Source: Paenibacillus sp. 481 (GTDB taxonomy: Bacteria; Bacillota; Bacilli; Paenibacillales; Paenibacillaceae). From it: 64,000 bases of DNA. The DNA is taken from assembly GCF_021223605.1 (NCBI RefSeq), contig NZ_CP075175.1, positions 3,861,501-3,925,500 of the forward strand, read 5' to 3'. Position numbers and translations under genes: made by a program. The notes under the pieces were generated by a model, which searched no databases, was not told the origin of the DNA, and was given only the letters and a program-made list of their open reading frames with translations. Positions 37,930 to 47,625 of this stretch are shown here, one piece after another (position 1 is the stretch's first letter; the number at the start of each line of letters is the position of its first letter).

Positions 37930-37979
37930 CTCTAATCACCCCAATACTTCTTAGTTGTGAAATATAAATAGATAAATGG

Positions 37980-38013
37980 AAAAAGTGTATCTGCGAGCAG
38001 ATACACTTTTTTG
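37980..38013 (-). terminator. Terminator of the small 38018-38188 gene
   Basis: AAAAGTGTATCTG pairs perfectly with CAGATACACTTTT around CGAG, with A and T flanks. It lies just after the stop of the small minus-strand gene. Confidence 0.85.
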
Positions 38014-38017
38014 TGAT

Positions 38018-38188
38018 TTACAGAGCAACTGCAGAATCAATAAGGCCAAGGTTGATTAGTGTAAGCAGAAGCCCTCGAACTGGCTCGAGCTCTGGAGGGA
38101 GTGTGCCAGATTCAATCAGGGTTCTAATAATTTGCAGAGCAAATGATAAATCTACGCCAAGCAACTGTGCGACATCCATGATCATCAT
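38018..38188 (-). CDS. Small hydrophobic protein of unknown function
   Basis: 56 residues from the ATG at 38188, which has GAAAGGTGGTG upstream. The sequence (DVAQLLGVDLSFALQIIRTL, then PELEPVRGLLLTLINLGLID) is amphipathic helical rather than clearly membrane spanning. It has a good ribosome site and a strong terminator, so it is a separate small gene. Not a family I recognise. Confidence 0.65.
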   Translation of the reverse strand: MMIMDVAQLLGVDLSFALQIIRTLIESGTLPPELEPVRGLLLTLINLGLIDSAVAL

Positions 38189-38520
38189 GTAAAGCACCAC
38201 CTTTCTTTAAGATACTGCTACTCTATGAAACTATTTGCAAAAATGTTCTAGCATTGATTCATAGAGCTGAAAGATTGATGAAAGTTGCACGAAAACGATG
38301 GAAGTGAATTTTTAGATGGAGTGAATAATTTTATGGTAACTTGCTTGTATGGATGAAAATGTTAATGACGAGACATACTAAGGGACGATGAAGCAGGAGC
38401 TTGCTCGTTAAATGAATTCGTTAAATGAGTTCGGTAAATATAGAAGTAGGTCGTATACGTGAGCGAATATGTGTAAATTTATTTTGAGTGGTGGAAATCG
38501 ATCAGTTAGGAATGGTGGTT
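38189..38520. other. Intergenic region with a 13-nt triple repeat
   Basis: No gene seen. At 38404-38442 there are three tandem copies of a 13-mer (CTCGTTAAATGAA, TTCGTTAAATGAG, TTCGGTAAATATA). It lies upstream of the polysaccharide deacetylase gene; no clear promoter was identified. Confidence 0.5.
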
Positions 38521-39438
38521 ATGAAGTTCGATATGTACAGACGTTTATGTGAATTTTTGAGATATCTATTTAGTAATCGTGCAGCCATTATGGTGTCTGT
38601 TTTGTTTATTAGCAGTACGGCCTTGACTACTATTACTGTAAGCGCCGGAGTAGGGGGCAGTAATGAGAAGCGCGAAGTCCACCAACAAGCTAGCTCGGCT
38701 GTTTCAACCAGCTTTAATGAGCATGCAGAGGTAAACAAACAGCGGAAGAAGGTGGAGTACCCTGCAAAAAAAGGTCGCGATTACTACGAGCCTAGAGGTG
38801 ATATCGTATGGGAAGTGCCGGATGCAGGCAAAAGAATTGCGCTCACCTTCGATGATGGCCCAGATCCGCGCCATACACCTGCAATACTTAACCTGTTAAA
38901 GCAGTATGAAGCGAAAGCGACTTTTTTTGTGATCGGTAGGCGGGTCAAACCATATGCCGATATTGTAAGACGAGCGGTGCATGAGGGACACGAAGTAGGC
39001 AATCATTCGTTTAGCCACATCTATTTAAGGCGGGGCATGTCGGCTGAGCAAATGCGAGCGGATATAAAAAAGGCGCATGAATCGATTCAAGACGTTATCG
39101 GTCAAAAGCCGAAATTGTTTCGACCGCCAGGTGGATATTATAATGAATCGCTAGTGAAGATAGTGCGGGATAGTGGTTATCGTATGGTGCTGTGGTCTTG
39201 GCATCAGGATACGAAGGATTGGCGTTCACCTGGAGTGCAAGCAATTGTTAATAAAGTGGTGAACAATGCACGTGATGGAGATATTGTTCTGCTGCACGAT
39301 CTTGTGGAGGGGCGTACAGACACGGTAGAGGCTCTGAAAGAAATTTTGCCTACCCTCAAAAAGCGTGGTTATCGCTTCGTTACCGTGTCTGAGCTGTTAT
39401 CGCATCGTTCAAAAGCGAAAGCTATCCGTCCAAATTAG
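38521..39438 (+). CDS. Polysaccharide deacetylase (NodB domain, CE4), exported
   Basis: 305 residues from the ATG at 38521 (AGGA nine bases upstream). An N-terminal hydrophobic segment (about 25-45) serves as signal anchor or signal peptide, followed by a polar linker and the NodB domain (about 100-295). Metal-site residues: Asp111/Asp112 in LTFDDGPDPRHTP, His162 and His166 in GNHSFSH. Further motifs are RPPGGYYNE, WSWHQDTKDW and IVLLHD. Such enzymes remove acetyl groups from peptidoglycan or related glycans at the cell surface. The exact substrate is not readable. It converges with an HD-GYP gene six bases away. Confidence 0.93.
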   Translation: MKFDMYRRLCEFLRYLFSNRAAIMVSVLFISSTALTTITVSAGVGGSNEKREVHQQASSAVSTSFNEHAEVNKQRKKVEYPAKKGRDYYEPRGDIVWEVPDAGKRIALTFDDGPDPRHTPAILNLLKQYEAKATFFVIGRRVKPYADIVRRAVHEGHEVGNHSFSHIYLRRGMSAEQMRADIKKAHESIQDVIGQKPKLFRPPGGYYNESLVKIVRDSGYRMVLWSWHQDTKDWRSPGVQAIVNKVVNNARDGDIVLLHDLVEGRTDTVEALKEILPTLKKRGYRFVTVSELLSHRSKAKAIRPN

Positions 39439-39444
39439 AATGTA

Positions 39445-40473
39445 CTACAAAATTTGTTCTATCGTCATGTGGCGTTGATCGGCTAAATCAACAAATCCTT
39501 CATCAACACGAACGAGTGGGCGGAAATATTCGGTGTTATTGGTCATGACGATAACACCGGCCCGTCCATCATTCAATATAACCTGTTTATTAATGAAATT
39601 AGGCAGCATGTGGCGTATAAAGGTTTGGGTCATTTTGGCATCTAAGCCTGTGTAGCTCATCTGATGCAGCTCTTGCAGCACTTTATAATGGTCTTGCTTT
39701 GCTTGATACACGCGTGTTGATGTCATCGCACTGTAGATATCAGCGATAGCTACAATTTTAGCTACATCAGGAATTTCGTCCCCTTTTAATCCATGCACGT
39801 AGCCTCTGCCATCCAGACGCTCATGATGATACAAGGCTGCGACTGCCAGCCACTCATCATCATAGGAGTTCATAATAATGTCGTGTCCCGCAACGGTATG
39901 CTGCTTAATCACTTCAAACTCATCCGCTGTCAGCTTTCCAGGCTTGTTTAAAATTTGTGGGTCGATCTTACATTTTCCGATATCGTGCAAGTAACCAGCT
40001 TTTCCAATGCGAAGGGAATCATCTAACTCATATCCAAGCCAAGTAGCTAAAAAATAGGAGAGCATACCTACGTGAACCGAATGTTGACAGGTGTAGTCAT
40101 CTTGATTGTTTAGCTGCATCATCAACGAGACCACGTCACGTTCCACTGTAAGTTGATCCATGAGTGGGTTTAAAGCTTCTTGAACCACATTATCGTCTAT
40201 TTTGTTAACGCGAGCCGCGTCTATTAACAGTTGTCGAACACCGCTTAATGCTTCCTCGTAGTGTACTTGCATCTGTACGATGTTATCGCTACCACTCTGC
40301 GTATGTAGTTGTCGATTTTCAATATCAATGTAATCAATGTGATGGCGTAGTAAAGTATGAATCTCTCGTTCGTCCAACACGGTTCCCGCTGATAGGACAT
40401 GAAGGCCATGTTCATTAAAAACACTGCGCTTCACGACATCTCCTTCTACTAATTCTGTCACCTGAACCCGCAT
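39445..40473 (-). CDS. HD-GYP domain protein (c-di-GMP phosphodiesterase type), atypical GYV
   Basis: 342 residues. The start at 40473 has GGTGA eight bases before it and matches the family opening MRVQVTELVEGDVV; an upstream ATG at 40521 has no ribosome site. N-terminal DUF3391-like segment (1-60), then the HD-GYP domain (about 130-310): QHSVHVG, HDIGKCKID, QHTVAGHDII, YHHERLDGRGYVHGLKG and IADIYSAMTSTR. The GYP motif reads GYV, a change that may alter activity or specificity. It is divergent from uppP; a second HD-GYP gene lies on the other side of uppP. Confidence 0.92.
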   Translation of the reverse strand: MRVQVTELVEGDVVKRSVFNEHGLHVLSAGTVLDEREIHTLLRHHIDYIDIENRQLHTQSGSDNIVQMQVHYEEALSGVRQLLIDAARVNKIDDNVVQEALNPLMDQLTVERDVVSLMMQLNNQDDYTCQHSVHVGMLSYFLATWLGYELDDSLRIGKAGYLHDIGKCKIDPQILNKPGKLTADEFEVIKQHTVAGHDIIMNSYDDEWLAVAALYHHERLDGRGYVHGLKGDEIPDVAKIVAIADIYSAMTSTRVYQAKQDHYKVLQELHQMSYTGLDAKMTQTFIRHMLPNFINKQVILNDGRAGVIVMTNNTEYFRPLVRVDEGFVDLADQRHMTIEQIL

Positions 40474-40635
40474 GCGTTTGTTCACCGTTCCTAATCTGAT
40501 ATTTATACGTCCTTTTATCATATCAACAATGCTTTAAAGTGACAACTTAATTTACCATTTTTCGTCAATTATTGCAGTAATGAATATGAGGGGATGTCCC
40601 GTATGATAGAAGTATAGAGGGAAAGGAGTGAGTGC

Positions 40636-41460
40636 GTGTTAACCGTTCTTATCGCCATACTACTTGGAGTTGTTGAGGGGGTTACGGAATTCATCCCTGT
40701 ATCGTCAACGGGACATATGATACTTACTTCGAAGTTGCTCGGCATTGATGAGCAGAGTGAATTGCTAAAAACATTTGAAATCGTGATTCAATTAGGAGCG
40801 ATCATCGCGATTACAGTCGTGTATTGGCAACGAATTTTAGGGCTGCTCGGCTTGAGCAGTGAAACCGTCCAAAAAGGTCTCACCCCACAGAAACGAATGA
40901 ATGTGCTTCATATCGGGTTAGGTATCGCTCCGGCCCTGCTGGTTGCCTTTGTGGCGAAAGACTTCATTAAAACCCTGTTTAGTGCGTATACGGTGCTGTT
41001 CGCACTAATAGTCGGGGGAATATTTATGTGGGCCGCTGAGTGGTACAGTTCGCGCAGGAAACCGGAAGCGCAATCCGTAGATGATATTACGTATAAGCAA
41101 GCCCTTCTGATCGGCTTATATCAGATTATCGCTGTGCTGTGGCCTGGATTTTCCCGATCAGGCTCCACGATCTCCGGTGGATTGCTGAGCGGTGTTAGTT
41201 ACCGAGCGTCTGCTGACTTCTCATTCATCATCGCAATTCCAATCATGATGATTGCAACCGGATATGAGATTATAAACAATATTCATATGTTTAGCTTGGA
41301 TGTCGTTGGGCTCTTTGCGCTAGGCTTTATCGTTGCGTTTATGGTTGCTTACGCGGTTGTTGTTACATTTTTAAAGCATATTCAACGTGTGCGGCTTAAA
41401 CATTTTGCGATATATCGCTTTATCGTAGCTGGATTGTTTTGGTTTTTTATTATGGAATAG
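40636..41460 (+). CDS. uppP: Undecaprenyl-diphosphatase UppP (BacA)
   Basis: 274 residues, GTG start after AAAGGAG. Polytopic membrane enzyme that recycles undecaprenyl diphosphate to the monophosphate carrier for cell-wall synthesis; it also gives bacitracin resistance. Both signature regions are present: EGVTEFIPVSSTGHMIL at about 13-30 and PGFSRSGSTISGG from about residue 170. Single gene between two HD-GYP genes. Confidence 0.96.
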   Translation: MLTVLIAILLGVVEGVTEFIPVSSTGHMILTSKLLGIDEQSELLKTFEIVIQLGAIIAITVVYWQRILGLLGLSSETVQKGLTPQKRMNVLHIGLGIAPALLVAFVAKDFIKTLFSAYTVLFALIVGGIFMWAAEWYSSRRKPEAQSVDDITYKQALLIGLYQIIAVLWPGFSRSGSTISGGLLSGVSYRASADFSFIIAIPIMMIATGYEIINNIHMFSLDVVGLFALGFIVAFMVAYAVVVTFLKHIQRVRLKHFAIYRFIVAGLFWFFIME

Positions 41461-41622
41461 TCGATTGTAATGAATTTGCGTACTAACTCGAAAAAAATAC
41501 TAATTTTTCTATCAACTTTACATTTTCTAGTCGTCACTACCGCCTATTTTTGATATGATGTTGAAATAATGCATTCACAGTATTGTGGTGTAAATTTGGA
41601 TAACTTCAGGGGTTGACTCTGT

Positions 41623-42714
41623 TTGAGGTGGGTTCCGATTCAGGCATGCCAACCAGGTATGCGACTAGCGAAAAAAGTGTATAACGAAGAAGGTCTTGTG
41701 CTGTTAGGTGAGCAAGTGGAACTGAATGACGTCTACATTCGCCGCCTTTCAACGATGGGGGTCACGTCCGTATATATTGAAGATGAGCGTACGGAAGGGA
41801 TTGAACCTGTAAGCCTTATTAGCGAAGCTACGATGAGACAAGCGAACAAGACGATCCGAACCGAATTCAAGAAGTTAATGGATGAAGGAATGAGTCGTAA
41901 ACGACCGGCGTATTCGACGATGAGTCGCGCATTTCTCACTGTTTTGGACGCCATTATAGACGACCTTTCGAGCCACAATGACGCTATGGTCATGCTTAAC
42001 GACATTCAAACGACGGATCATTATTTGTTTCGCCACTCTTTGAACGTATGTATTTATAGTACTTTGTTAGGAATTAATTACGGATATGATCGTGAACAAT
42101 TGAAAGTGTTAAGCTTAGGGGCATTGCTGCATGATATCGGCAAAACGAAAATTGATCTACAACTGTTAAATAAACCGTCGCGATTAACCGACCAAGAGTT
42201 TAACCATGTAAAGCGCCATGCAGAGCTCGGTTACGCTATTTTGAAGGACGAGCCGAATGTCCCTTTATTGGCCGCACACATCGCTTATCAGCATCATGAA
42301 CGGTTGAATGGCAGTGGATATCCTCGACAATTGAAGGGCAATGAAATTCATGACTACGCAAAATGGGTGGCGATAGCGGATTCGTATGACGCGATGACTT
42401 CACACCGTATTTATCGTAACGCAATGCTGCCACATGAAGTGCTTGAAATTTTGTACGCTGGAGCAGGAACATTGTACGAGCAGCCGATGCTGTCTCTGTT
42501 TCGTGATCGAATAGCTGTATATCCGCTTGGGATGACGATAGAGTTAAGTACGGGGGAAATCGGTGTCGTGGCGAGTATTAACACGCACTGCCCACAGCGC
42601 CCAACTGTCCGTATTTTGTATGGGCCACAAGGTGAGACCGTTTCACAAGGCAAAGAAATCGATCTTTCCCGCTGTCTAAGCACGATGATCGTCGGATTTA
42701 CGACTGAAAATTGA
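41623..42714 (+). CDS. HD-GYP domain protein
   Basis: 363 residues with a TTG start, AGGGG lying 11 bases upstream. N-terminal DUF3391-like region (VPIQACQPGMRLAKKVYNEE, then EQVELNDVYIRRL), then a complete HD-GYP domain: HSLNVCIYST, HDIGKTKIDLQLLNKPSRLT, HAELGYAILK, YQHHERLNGSGYPRQLKG and IADSYDAMTSHRIYRN. This one has the canonical GYP, so c-di-GMP hydrolysis is likely. The C-terminal 60 residues (GMTIELSTGEIGVV) resemble the beta tail of these proteins. Paralogue of the 39445 gene. Confidence 0.92.
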   Translation: MRWVPIQACQPGMRLAKKVYNEEGLVLLGEQVELNDVYIRRLSTMGVTSVYIEDERTEGIEPVSLISEATMRQANKTIRTEFKKLMDEGMSRKRPAYSTMSRAFLTVLDAIIDDLSSHNDAMVMLNDIQTTDHYLFRHSLNVCIYSTLLGINYGYDREQLKVLSLGALLHDIGKTKIDLQLLNKPSRLTDQEFNHVKRHAELGYAILKDEPNVPLLAAHIAYQHHERLNGSGYPRQLKGNEIHDYAKWVAIADSYDAMTSHRIYRNAMLPHEVLEILYAGAGTLYEQPMLSLFRDRIAVYPLGMTIELSTGEIGVVASINTHCPQRPTVRILYGPQGETVSQGKEIDLSRCLSTMIVGFTTEN

Positions 42715-42782
42715 CCCATCTTCGTCCAACACGTACAATGAGAGAAGATGTGCTTTCATTTTGATAGTTGGGGGTTCAATTC

Positions 42783-45026
42783 GTGCGAGAATCAGATAAA
42801 CAAGGGTTGTTCTGGCATTGGGGCCGCTTTATGTTTCGGCAGCGCCATGCGGTGTGGATCATCTGGGTCATTTTATTCGTTGTTATGGCGTTTTTTGCAG
42901 TAAAAGCACCTGCAATGCTTAAGGACACTGGCTTTACGCCTATCGGTAGCGAGTCTGATAAGGCGCTTGTGTTGATGCGTGAAGAGCTGCAACTATCATC
43001 GACCACGCTGGATATTGTATATGAAAGCCGTGACGGCTCTTCGTTATGGACTCCAGAAGCGATACGACGGATCGAACAGTCACTAGATCGGTTAGAACAG
43101 GAATCTTATGTCACTCAGATTTCGGTACGCAAAGAAGGTCATCTGCGAAAGCGAGATGACGTCATTGCTGCTACCGTATTTATAGATTTAGATTCGAACG
43201 AAGCGATCAACCGCTATCCGGAAATACGTAAGCTCATTCCAGAAATGGATCAGGTGAGCACGTATGTCAGCGGCGCTACTGCTGCTTTTTACGATATGCA
43301 GGAAGCGAGTAAACGCGATATTATTAAAGCCGAAGTCATTGGCTTGCCTATTGCTTTAATTGTACTGCTGCTCGTGTTTGGCACGTGGCTGGCAGGCATT
43401 TTGCCGTTAATTGTTGGTCTAATGAGCGTGACGATAACATTGGGCCTGATATACTTTATAGCGCTAACGACCGATTCGCTCAGCAACTTTATGCCGAACA
43501 TCGTAAGCATGCTCGGACTTGCTGTCGGGATTGACTATGCCCTCTTTATGGTTAGTCGCTTCCGTGAGGAGCTGCGACGCCAGCCTTCCGTCGAGCTTGC
43601 CGTCGCGATGACTGCGCAACGGGCGGGTCAGTCTATCTTCTTTTCCGGTGTCGCGGTTCTAATCGGATTAATTGCGATGGTCTTTATTGATTTATCGTTG
43701 TTCCATTCGATTTGTCTGGGCGGTGTACTCGTTGTGACGATGTCTGTCATCGTCGGCAACACTTTGCTGCTGGCTATATTCGCTTTGCTAGGAGAACGAA
43801 TTAATCGCTACAAGGTTATTCCAAAGCGATTCCGTCGTCAAGAAGGCCCTGAGCAGACGGAGCGTGCTTTCTGGGGCAAAGTCGCTTATGGCGTAATGAA
43901 GCGCCCAGTCACGATTGTCGTCGTGCTAAGCGGTTTGTTAATTGCATTTGCATGGCCCATTAGCGGAATGAAGATAGGTGTGCCTCAAGCAGAAATGCTG
44001 CCGCCTAAGTATGAATCGCGCTACGGGTTTGATCTGTTGAAGCAAACTTACGATATGCGGGAATTAAGTCCGATTCAAGTTGTATTGCGGACGGATAAGC
44101 CGTATACGGACGAAGTGACGATAGAAGCTGTTCAACGACTCACAGACCGCTTGTCCGCATTAGAAGGGGTAAGCCGAGTCGATAGCTATCTTGGGGCGAT
44201 GTCGAAGTTTCCTTCGTCCACAGCAAAGGCAGAGGCGTTAAAGCAACAGACTGTGCGCACTGCACTGGAAGATACAAGACTCGTCAACAACGAATGGATT
44301 GTGCTGCAAGTCATCTCTAGCTTAGACTCGGAAGGTGACGTTACGTTTCCACTTGTGCGCGAAATGCGCGAAATGGATATCGATCCAGCCTTTAAAGAGC
44401 AGCTTGTGACAGGAGCAGCTGCGGTTCGCTTAGATATTGTAGATACGATTACGACTGCGCTGCCATATGTCATCGTATTTATCCTCATTGTGACGTATAT
44501 CGTATTGTTTATTGCATTTCGCTCGGTATTACTGCCATTAAAGGCGGTGATAATGAATGTATTAAGCTTAGGTGCGAGTCTAGGCATCGTTGTACTCGTC
44601 TTTCAATACGGCTTCTTGGCGGAACTGTTCCAAGTGACGTCTACCGGCGTAGTCGTTGCCATGCTGCCTGTCATCATTTTTTGTGTAGTGTTCGGCATAT
44701 CTATGGACTATGAAGTATTTTTGTTGTCGCGTATCGCTGAACAGTATGATGAGAGCGGGGATAACGAGCAGGCGACAGCAGAAGGATTGAAAAAGACAGG
44801 GAGCATCATTACGAGTGCTGCATTTATTCTTATCGTCGTTGTGGGAGCGTTCATTTTTACAGATAACGAGATGATGAAGGCGATTGGTCTAGGCTTAGCC
44901 ACAGCAGTCTTGTTAGATGCGACGTTAATTAGGCTATTTCTTGTGCCTGCGCTCATGAAGCTGATGGGGAATGCGAATTGGTGGGCCCCGCGCTGGATGA
45001 GACACAAGCAACAATCGAAACAGTGA
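42783..45026 (+). CDS. MMPL/RND family transporter (YdfJ-like)
   Basis: 747 residues. GTG start at 42783 after GGGGG; an upstream in-frame TTG lacks a ribosome site. Two halves each carry an extracellular loop and six membrane segments, the MMPL layout. The Asp-containing segments GLAVGIDYALFMVSRFREEL and VFGISMDYEVFLLSRIAEQY are the two conserved proton-relay regions. Probably exports lipids or drugs with proton motive force; the substrate is unknown. No adjacent regulator. Confidence 0.93.
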   Translation: MRESDKQGLFWHWGRFMFRQRHAVWIIWVILFVVMAFFAVKAPAMLKDTGFTPIGSESDKALVLMREELQLSSTTLDIVYESRDGSSLWTPEAIRRIEQSLDRLEQESYVTQISVRKEGHLRKRDDVIAATVFIDLDSNEAINRYPEIRKLIPEMDQVSTYVSGATAAFYDMQEASKRDIIKAEVIGLPIALIVLLLVFGTWLAGILPLIVGLMSVTITLGLIYFIALTTDSLSNFMPNIVSMLGLAVGIDYALFMVSRFREELRRQPSVELAVAMTAQRAGQSIFFSGVAVLIGLIAMVFIDLSLFHSICLGGVLVVTMSVIVGNTLLLAIFALLGERINRYKVIPKRFRRQEGPEQTERAFWGKVAYGVMKRPVTIVVVLSGLLIAFAWPISGMKIGVPQAEMLPPKYESRYGFDLLKQTYDMRELSPIQVVLRTDKPYTDEVTIEAVQRLTDRLSALEGVSRVDSYLGAMSKFPSSTAKAEALKQQTVRTALEDTRLVNNEWIVLQVISSLDSEGDVTFPLVREMREMDIDPAFKEQLVTGAAAVRLDIVDTITTALPYVIVFILIVTYIVLFIAFRSVLLPLKAVIMNVLSLGASLGIVVLVFQYGFLAELFQVTSTGVVVAMLPVIIFCVVFGISMDYEVFLLSRIAEQYDESGDNEQATAEGLKKTGSIITSAAFILIVVVGAFIFTDNEMMKAIGLGLATAVLLDATLIRLFLVPALMKLMGNANWWAPRWMRHKQQSKQ

Positions 45027-45147
45027 CCGTCATCTTAAACAAATAAGCAAACACATAAACAACATATAAACAAACATATAAACAATTCTGTGAATCGTTA
45101 CAAAGATTTTCAGCTAGAGGTAATTAGAAAGTTAGGTGGAATGAACA

Positions 45148-46311
45148 ATGGAACAACTTCAAGTGGAGCAAGGAACAACTATAGGGACGATAAGGAGAAA
45201 TGAGCTGATCCCGTTATCACCGTCTTATGACCCTTGGGACCCGATTCGCTCATTGCAGCAACACGGGAAGCATACGCTCACAAGTGTTGAAATGACGCTG
45301 GCACTTGCTTGCAACATGCGTTGCGAGCACTGTGCAGTCGGTCATACGCTCTCGATTAGCGAACCGCCGAAGCTTCCGCTTGCTGATATGCTAAGAAGCC
45401 TGGATGAAGTTGAGCATTTGGAGACAATCAGTATTACTGGTGGGGAGCCTATGCTCTATGCCAAAACGGTTAAAGAGTACATTGTCCCGCTACTTAAATA
45501 TGCGCGTGAGCGTGGAGTGCGCTCGCAGATCAACTCGAATTTGACGCTTGATATAGAGCGGTATGAATGGCTGTTACCGTATTTGGATGTCATGCATATT
45601 TCGTTTAACTACACATGTGCAGACGATTTTCATGAAGTCGGATTTGCACATACTGTACATGACGTCAAGGAAAAGGCGGCCGTTCGTTTGTACGAACGCA
45701 TGATTGAAAACACCCGCAAACTAAGTGAAGCGGGGATGTACATTTCGGCAGAATCGATGCTTAACTACCGTACGCATGATAAGATTACACAAATTCATCA
45801 GCTTATTGATGAGATGGGTTGTAAGCGTCATGAGGTTCATCCGATGTATCCAAGCTCGTTCGCCAAGCATTTGCCCGTGCTTCAATTGCCGGAGCTGCGC
45901 AAATCGATCCATGACTTATTGGATGTACGCAATCGTGATATGTGGATGCTATTTGGTACGCTACCATTTTTCCATTGCAATACAAATGAAGAGGATCATG
46001 CGCTGTTGCGGCGTTTGAAGACGGAGCCGAACGTTACATTGCGTAACGATCCGGATGGCCGTAACCGACTCAATGTCAATTTGTTCTCTGGTGACGTGTA
46101 CGTAACTGATTTTGCGGACATTCCAGCATTCGGGAACATTTTTAATGAAAAATTAGACGGCATATTTAATAGATGGTTGCATGAGCATCCACTAAGCCAA
46201 ACGGTTGATTGTTATTGTCCACAAGCTTCATGCTGTGGTCCGAATCTACTTGTTGCGAACATGTACTACGATGGAATCGATTTTAAGAAACGTACTGCAC
46301 TAACCTTGTAA
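45148..46311 (+). CDS. yfkAB: Radical SAM protein YfkAB
   Basis: 387 residues; AGGTGG precedes the ATG. Radical SAM core with the CxxxCxxC cluster motif in ALACNMRCEHCAVGH, GGEPML SAM-binding motif and INSNLTL strand. The C-terminal half carries HCNTNEEDHALL and the cysteine-rich DCYCPQASCCGPN, which may hold a second cluster. This is the fused YfkA/YfkB form found in Bacillales. The reaction is not known to me. A Thr/Lys-coded tandem of ACAAATAA-like repeats lies just upstream (45035-45090). Confidence 0.9.
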   Translation: MEQLQVEQGTTIGTIRRNELIPLSPSYDPWDPIRSLQQHGKHTLTSVEMTLALACNMRCEHCAVGHTLSISEPPKLPLADMLRSLDEVEHLETISITGGEPMLYAKTVKEYIVPLLKYARERGVRSQINSNLTLDIERYEWLLPYLDVMHISFNYTCADDFHEVGFAHTVHDVKEKAAVRLYERMIENTRKLSEAGMYISAESMLNYRTHDKITQIHQLIDEMGCKRHEVHPMYPSSFAKHLPVLQLPELRKSIHDLLDVRNRDMWMLFGTLPFFHCNTNEEDHALLRRLKTEPNVTLRNDPDGRNRLNVNLFSGDVYVTDFADIPAFGNIFNEKLDGIFNRWLHEHPLSQTVDCYCPQASCCGPNLLVANMYYDGIDFKKRTALTL

Positions 46312-46461
46312 TAGGTGCTATACAAATGGAGTAGGTATGTGACAGCCTATCAACGGTACGGTAAAATGAAAACCACATATGCAGCATCGGAGCATGTTAT
46401 GAAGGTGACGATGTAACTTGTATAACATTAACGGCAGGTGTGCCGATGAAGGATGTGACCT

Positions 46462-47493
46462 ATGTCGTTAAAACAGCTTGTTGTGCTAGCATTAGGTATC
46501 GTATTTCTGTACGGATTGTTTACTGTCGGAGCGCCATTTTTGCTAGCCAGTGTATTGGCCATGTTTTTAGAGCCTTTGACACAGTTTTGGATGCGAACGT
46601 TTCGTGTTAAGCGAGTTCCAGCAGCTGCGATAACGAGTACGTTGTTTACGTTGTTCCTGTTGTTCGGTATGTATTGGCTCGGTCTGCAAATGATTAAGCA
46701 GCTTATTGCGCTTGTGAAAAATATGCCGACTTATATGCAGGAAGTTCAAATATGGGTTGAGAAGAGTCTGATTGATATGCGCGGGGTGTATCAAGATCTG
46801 CCAAGTGATTGGGGAGCGGGTATTGAAACGGTAATTAGCCAAGCAATCGGACATTTATCTTCGTTCGCTTCGGCGGCTTCGACACATATGGTGTCGGCAG
46901 CTTCAGCGTTGCCTAACATGTTTATCTTCTTTATCGTATTTATCGTGGCGCTCTTCTTTATAAACGCGAGTCTAGATCGCTTCCGTCCTACGGTGTTGAG
47001 ATTTTTTGATGAAAAATCGCACAATCAGGTCGGTGAAGTGATGGATCGGCTTAGACAATCCGTGTTTGGCTTTATCCGAGCACAGTTTATTTTAAGCTTG
47101 TTCACGTACGTGATTACGTTGAGTGGATTGTTAATTCTCGATACAAAATATCCATTAGCTATCGCGCTACTCGTCACGATTGTAGATTTACTACCTATTT
47201 TAGGGGTAGGTTCTGCATTGGTACCGTGGGGTGTTTACTGCATGGTAACGGGGGACTTGTTTACAGGTGTTGGTTTGGTCGCGTTGTTCGTTATCATTAC
47301 AGCGCTGCGTCGTATTTTGGAACCGAAAGTGGTTGGTGATTCGGTAGGTATCGGAGCGCTGCCAGCTTTAATAAGTCTTTATGTTGGTTTCAAGCTTGTC
47401 GGCGTTATCGGTTTCTTCATTGGACCGCTGGTCGTCATTGTGTTTTCCGCGCTGCGTAAGGCGGGGCTATTGGAAGTGAAGTTTAAGTTTTAG
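46462..47493 (+). CDS. ytvI: AI-2E family transporter, sporulation protein YtvI
   Basis: 343 residues, about seven membrane segments with the central soluble insert of the AI-2E/PerM family (PTYMQEVQIWVEKSLIDMRG). The C-terminal half shows DLLPILGVGSALVPWGVYCM, LRRILEPKVVGDSVGIGALP and GFFIGPLVVIV, typical of YtvI. YtvI is expressed in the mother cell during sporulation in B. subtilis. An AAGGA ribosome site precedes the ATG. A strong terminator follows. Confidence 0.9.
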   Translation: MSLKQLVVLALGIVFLYGLFTVGAPFLLASVLAMFLEPLTQFWMRTFRVKRVPAAAITSTLFTLFLLFGMYWLGLQMIKQLIALVKNMPTYMQEVQIWVEKSLIDMRGVYQDLPSDWGAGIETVISQAIGHLSSFASAASTHMVSAASALPNMFIFFIVFIVALFFINASLDRFRPTVLRFFDEKSHNQVGEVMDRLRQSVFGFIRAQFILSLFTYVITLSGLLILDTKYPLAIALLVTIVDLLPILGVGSALVPWGVYCMVTGDLFTGVGLVALFVIITALRRILEPKVVGDSVGIGALPALISLYVGFKLVGVIGFFIGPLVVIVFSALRKAGLLEVKFKF

Positions 47494-47507
47494 AGAGTTG
47501 TTAATCG

Positions 47508-47543
47508 GCACCCAGGCTTTTGAAGCCCGGGTGCTCTTTTTTT
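47508..47543 (+). terminator. Intrinsic terminator after ytvI
   Basis: GCACCCAGGCTT pairs with AAGCCCGGGTGC (one mismatch) around TTGA, followed by a long T-run. Confidence 0.88.
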
Positions 47544-47625
47544 AGAAAAAGGTAGTTCGGATGTACGTAGAGCTGAACTCGACTGCGCGTGTTGCGTTAG
47601 GGACGAAATGGAGTTCCAATTCATG

